A stretch of 9,401 nucleotides of DNA. Source: Caldifarciminota bacterium 4484_100 (lineage in GTDB: Bacteria > Hydrothermota > Tepidihabitantia > SM23-42). How positions within the stretch are numbered: the first letter of the stretch is position 1; every line of letters begins with the position of its first letter. The DNA lies in the NCBI GenBank assembly GCA_002049785.1, contig MUKB01000032.1, positions 1 to 9,401 on the forward strand, given 5' to 3'. Of the stretch, positions 7,856 to 9,401 are shown piece by piece. Made by a program: the position numbers and the translations under genes. Below the pieces are notes generated by a model. The model was not told where the DNA came from, did not search any database, and was given only the letters and a program-made list of their open reading frames with translations.

Positions 7856-7905
7856 TATTTTTCTCCAGGCAAAAACCAGTTTTCCCTGATGTCAACAATC
7901 ACCAT
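7855..7905 (-). CDS. Candidate leader mini-ORF 1 (16 codons) in the hdrA transcript leader
   Basis: Short reading frame encoding MVIVDIRENWFLPGEK, starting about 20 nt after the expected transcription start of the hdrA promoter. No good ribosome-binding site precedes it. It ends in TAATG with the next mini-ORF, the same junction used by hdrA/mvhD and mvhD/hdrC. It contains a small inverted repeat (7866-7888) that reaches the ribosome-binding site of mini-ORF 2. It may be a translated leader or the remains of a small gene. Confidence 0.3.
   Translation of the reverse strand: MVIVDIRENWFLPGEK
7866..7888 (-). repeat. Small hairpin in the hdrA leader
   Basis: Arms CAGG/CCTG and AAAAC/GTTTT enclose a very short loop, with a one- to two-base internal loop. 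The 3' arm reaches the GGAG site that serves mini-ORF 2, so folding could hide that site. No T-run follows, so it is not a terminator. The short stem makes this weak evidence. Confidence 0.35.
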
Positions 7906-7932
7906 TGTCTTTTATCTGAATTTAGAAGCTTC

Positions 7933-7960
7933 ATTATATCCAAAAAATTATAATTGTCAA
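7933..7960 (-). promoter_or_regulatory. Sigma-70-type promoter for the hdrA operon
   Basis: On the minus strand a perfect TTGACA (7955-7960) and a perfect TATAAT (7933-7938) are separated by 16 bp. The -35 box begins three bases after the korD stop. Transcription should start near 7926, giving a leader of about 125 nt before hdrA. This would let hdrA-korB be expressed independently of korD. Confidence 0.82.
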
Positions 7961-7963
7961 TAA

Positions 7964-8242
7964 TCAGCGCGCCGATACCTTTGCATCCTCTTTCTTGGTA
8001 ACATAGATGGCAAATTCCGGACAGAGCATTTCGCAGAGATGGCATTCAACACAGTTGTCAGGATTCTTTACCCTCGGAGGATGATAGCCCTTTATATTGA
8101 ATTCCTCGGATAGCTCTAGGACATCACGGGGGCAGTATTCGATGCAGAAACCGCAGCCTTTGCACCTATCTTTTATAATATGAACTTCACCAGAGGTAAC
8201 TTTTATCTTATCAATATCAAGTGGTTTTCTTTCAAAAATCAT
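7964..8242 (-). CDS. korD: Two-[4Fe-4S] ferredoxin-type subunit of 2-oxoacid oxidoreductase (KorD)
   Basis: Ferredoxin-like protein of 92 aa with two classic [4Fe-4S] motifs, C27/C30/C33/C37-Pro and C64/C67/C70/C74-Pro, separated by about 26 residues. This is typical of the delta subunit of 2-oxoglutarate oxidoreductases, which passes electrons between the KorB cluster and free ferredoxin. The start is set at ATG 8242, which has AAGGAG five nt upstream. A longer frame from ATG 8272 exists, but that codon lies at the upstream end of the promoter region (the -10 hexamer is 8264-8269) and upstream of the expected transcription start. The gene is first in the cluster and separated from korA/korB by six genes, unlike the usual compact korDABC order. 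It could equally serve the Hdr complex as a dedicated ferredoxin. Confidence 0.9.
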   Translation of the reverse strand: MIFERKPLDIDKIKVTSGEVHIIKDRCKGCGFCIEYCPRDVLELSEEFNIKGYHPPRVKNPDNCVECHLCEMLCPEFAIYVTKKEDAKVSAR

Positions 8243-8263
8243 AATTGCTCCTTCATAATGTTT

Positions 8264-8291
8264 ATTATACATAAATTTTACTGAAAGTCAA
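8264..8291 (-). promoter_or_regulatory. Sigma-70-type promoter for korD
   Basis: On the minus strand TTGACT (8286-8291) and a perfect TATAAT (8264-8269) are 16 bp apart. Transcription should start close to 8257, leaving a short leader that holds the GAAGGAG ribosome-binding site (8248-8254) and the ATG at 8242. Confidence 0.8.
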
Positions 8292-8313
8292 CAGAATTTT
8301 GCAAATGTCAGTA
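8279..8313. repeat. Inverted repeat TACTGA-N23-TCAGTA around the korD -35 box
   Basis: Arms TACTGA (8279-8284) and TCAGTA (8308-8313) flank the -35 hexamer, with an 8-bp palindrome TTTGCAAA (8298-8305) between them. The arms extend to 11 nt with two mismatches. It is placed where an operator would be, but in AT-rich DNA short matches like this arise often. Confidence 0.3.
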
Positions 8314-8346
8314 GAAATTATTATTGGTTTAGAGCGTTAAAAAATC

Positions 8347-8371
8347 TTCAGAAATAATACGAATTCCTGAA
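8347..8371. repeat. Inverted repeat 1 of the TTCCTGA family
   Basis: TTCAGAA (8347-8353) faces TTCCTGAA (8364-8371); they pair with one bulged base. The same arm sequences recur at 8427-8451 and 8680-8736, suggesting a shared element in the divergent intergenic region. Confidence 0.35.
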
Positions 8372-8382
8372 CATATTAGAAC

Positions 8383-8428
8383 AAAATCTCTCAAAATCAG
8401 AGAAATCCTTTAGATTTAGAGAGTTTTT
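8383..8428. repeat. Long AT-rich hairpin with A-run and T-run edges
   Basis: AAAATCTCTCAAAATC (8383-8398) faces GATTTAGAGAGTTTTT (8413-8428), with 14 of 16 positions pairing around a 14-nt loop. The T-run at the 3' edge resembles a rho-independent terminator on the plus strand. No gene ends here, and the plus-strand promoter lies further downstream, so a role as insulator or protein site is equally possible. Confidence 0.4.
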
Positions 8429-8451
8429 CAGAAAAATAACATTTTTCCTGA
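8427..8451. repeat. Inverted repeat 2 of the TTCCTGA family
   Basis: TCAGAAAAAT (8428-8437) faces ATTTTTCCTGA (8441-8451) across a 3-nt loop with one bulged C. It closely resembles inverted repeat 1 (TTCAGAA then TTCCTGA). Confidence 0.4.
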
Positions 8452-8480
8452 CATTCAATTGTTCTCTGCGGCTGAATCAT

Positions 8481-8492
8481 ACAGATATCTGT
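8481..8492. repeat. Perfect 12-bp palindrome ACAGATATCTGT
   Basis: A gap-free 12-bp palindrome lies between the two divergent promoters, the kind of site a dimeric repressor or activator could bind. It is about 140 bp upstream of the plus-strand -35 box. A second, weaker palindrome, AGAAATTTCT, lies at 8517-8526. Confidence 0.4.
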
Positions 8493-8542
8493 GGAGTAAA
8501 TGGAAATCAATCAATAAGAAATTTCTCAAAATCCACATTTAA

Positions 8543-8573
8543 AGAGCAAATTAATATAAAGAAATTCTGCTCT
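8543..8573. repeat. Inverted repeat AGAGCA/TGCTCT
   Basis: AGAGCAAATT (8543-8552) pairs with AATTCTGCTCT (8563-8573) apart from one bulged C, leaving a 10-nt loop. It lies about 60 bp upstream of the plus-strand -35 box. The function is unknown. Confidence 0.35.
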
Positions 8574-8633
8574 ATAAAATTGGACAAAGAGAACTAAAAT
8601 TATATGCACATCACAATTTTTAAAAAATCGGAC

Positions 8634-8661
8634 TTGACAATTTACATAATTTAGCTATTAT
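8634..8661 (+). promoter_or_regulatory. Sigma-70-type promoter for the plus-strand KorB-like gene
   Basis: A perfect TTGACA (8634-8639) is followed after 16 bp by TATTAT (8656-8661, five of six matches). The expected start near 8668 gives a leader of about 113 nt. The layout matches the korD and hdrA promoters, which also have 16-bp spacers. Confidence 0.72.
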
Positions 8662-8679
8662 AGTATAGTGTTATTTCTA

Positions 8680-8736
8680 TTTCCTGATCCAGGAACTATC
8701 CCTCACGTGCTGAGCGGAAGCGATATAGTCAGGAAA
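8680..8736 (+). ncRNA. Candidate structured 5' leader of the KorB-like gene
   Basis: TTTCCTGA (8680-8687) can pair with TCAGGAAA (8729-8736). The next four bases on the 3' side, ATAG (8725-8728), can pair with CTAT (8696-8699), giving 12 bp with an 8-nt bulge. Inside lies CTCA/TGAG (8702-8705 with 8711-8714) around a 5-nt loop. An exclusive alternative is TTCCTG (8681-8686) with CAGGAA (8690-8695), so a switch between two folds is possible. It does not match a riboswitch class I know. It could instead be a DNA operator. Confidence 0.4.
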
Positions 8737-8780
8737 AAACAATCAAAGACCCATCAAATTCAAAATCAATTCTACTATAT

Positions 8781-9401
8781 ATGAATAAAACTATCGAGGA
8801 GCTAATTTCAAAACAGGGTGAACCATTCTTATGGTGTCCGGGTTGTGGTATTGGAATTGTAATCCTGAACTTCCTCCGCGCAATTTTGAAGGTTAAAATC
8901 GACGCTGAAAAACTCATTCTATTTCTGGGTTCAGGATGTCTGAATAAATTGGCTAATTATGTACACTGTAATGTCAGGCAGGTAAATGACTGCAGTCCGG
9001 TTAAATATGCAGCTGAATTTAAAATAAAAAATAACGAAAAAAAAGTTGTGCTTTTTCTAAATGATGCAGATTTCATCGCCTATGGATTGGATGATTTTCT
9101 GAAACTTGGTAAATGTGGTGCAGGAATCACTGTAATCTATTTTAACAATTTTATTCATCGCTTTATCAAACCGGCAGAAAAAACAATAATATCAGGAAAC
9201 GAACCGACCTTGAAAAATTATGAATTGCTATTTAACATTCCCCGCCTTGCTCAGATAAGTGGTGCACGATACATCGCCCGCTGGTCTGCGCTCAATGGCC
9301 GACGTTTCCTCTTCTCTCTGCAAAGGGTTCTAAAATACGATGCGTTTAGTGTAATAGAAGTAATATCACCCTGTTTAATGTATCTACAGAAATATCAACA
9401 T
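8781..9401 (+). CDS. KorB-like protein lacking the thiamine-diphosphate motif (pseudo-KorB), partial
   Basis: The frame is open from ATG 8781 to the window end (207 codons, C-terminus missing). It aligns without gaps to the korB product, at a constant offset of eight residues, over residues 18-123, with about 36 of 106 identical by hand count. WCPGCGIGI (18-26) is identical. The four family cluster ligands are kept: C19, C22, C53 (GSGC) and C198 (ISPC). The catalytic motifs are not. GDGD has become N94-D-A-D97, HGR has become D70-C-S72, and GGQ has become K130-P-A132, though the closing Asn pair (122-123) remains. The protein should hold a [4Fe-4S] cluster but probably cannot bind or use ThDP normally. 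The upstream frame is open to 8688 but has no ATG, GTG or TTG before 8781, and no ribosome-binding site is evident. The coding sequence is noticeably more AT-rich than the Hdr operon. It could be a decaying duplicate, but the long intact frame argues against that. Confidence 0.85.
   Translation, partial: MNKTIEELISKQGEPFLWCPGCGIGIVILNFLRAILKVKIDAEKLILFLGSGCLNKLANYVHCNVRQVNDCSPVKYAAEFKIKNNEKKVVLFLNDADFIAYGLDDFLKLGKCGAGITVIYFNNFIHRFIKPAEKTIISGNEPTLKNYELLFNIPRLAQISGARYIARWSALNGRRFLFSLQRVLKYDAFSVIEVISPCLMYLQKYQH

Larger units (their letters stand above)
8292..8633. other. AT-rich divergent intergenic region without a gene
   Basis: No reading frame with family likeness or a ribosome-binding site was found on either strand between the korD promoter and the plus-strand promoter. 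The stretch is strongly AT-rich and carries the dyads listed separately. It probably serves as the shared control region of the two divergent transcripts. Confidence 0.6.

Noticed and set aside
7941..7963. T-run after korD as a rho-independent terminator
   Set aside because: No GC-containing stem precedes the six T residues on the minus strand; the run is simply the spacer of the hdrA promoter.
8680..8720. Possible TPP riboswitch, because of CCTGATCC and GCTGAG fragments before a ThDP-family gene
   Set aside because: The order and spacing are wrong: in TPP elements CUGAGA precedes ACCUGAU, and the GCGUAGGGA end is missing. The downstream protein has also lost its ThDP motif.
8729..8917. 62-codon minus-strand frame opposite the start of the pseudo-KorB gene
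   Set aside because: It has no ribosome-binding site or family likeness, and it lies antisense to a frame with clear KorB homology and its own promoter.
1..9401. CRISPR arrays, tRNA or rRNA genes, insertion sequences, attachment sites
   Set aside because: None were recognised: there are no regularly spaced direct repeats, cloverleaf sequences, transposase-like frames or terminal inverted repeats.

Overview
The window reads as bacterial DNA of low to moderate GC from an anaerobe. Ribosome-binding sites of the AGGAG type and three promoters of the TTGACA-N16-TATAAT type point to a bacterium, although Hdr and Tfr genes are best known from methanogenic archaea. The sequence alone does not fix the lineage. 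An uncultivated anaerobic phylum or a Desulfobacterota-like group would fit.

Positions 8242 down to 1 hold nine tightly packed minus-strand genes, in transcription order: korD (two-cluster ferredoxin subunit), hdrA, mvhD, hdrC, hdrB, an iron-sulfur protein (tfrB/sdhB-like), a fumarate reductase-type flavoprotein (tfrA/sdhA-like), korA and korB (cut by the window start). Junctions are 1-nt TAATG overlaps or gaps of at most 14 nt, except for a 162-nt spacer between korD and hdrA. That spacer carries its own strong promoter and two tandem mini-ORFs. The set reads as one electron-transfer machine. HdrABC-MvhD would be the flavin-based bifurcating core, TfrAB a soluble fumarate/succinate site, and KorABD a ferredoxin-linked 2-oxoacid (probably 2-oxoglutarate) oxidoreductase. 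Together they could connect fumarate/succinate and succinyl-CoA/2-oxoglutarate through ferredoxin, as in a reversed or branched TCA cycle.

Positions 8243-8780 are an AT-rich divergent intergenic region holding the korD promoter, a promoter for the plus strand, several dyads and a potentially structured 5' leader.

From 8781 to the window end a plus-strand gene encodes a KorB homologue that keeps all four cysteines expected to hold the [4Fe-4S] cluster. It has lost the thiamine-diphosphate signature (GDGD to NDAD), the HGR motif and the GGQ motif, all of which are intact in the korB at the other end of the window. This apparent pseudo-KorB, with its own promoter and leader and lying divergent from the Kor/Hdr operon, is the most unusual item here.
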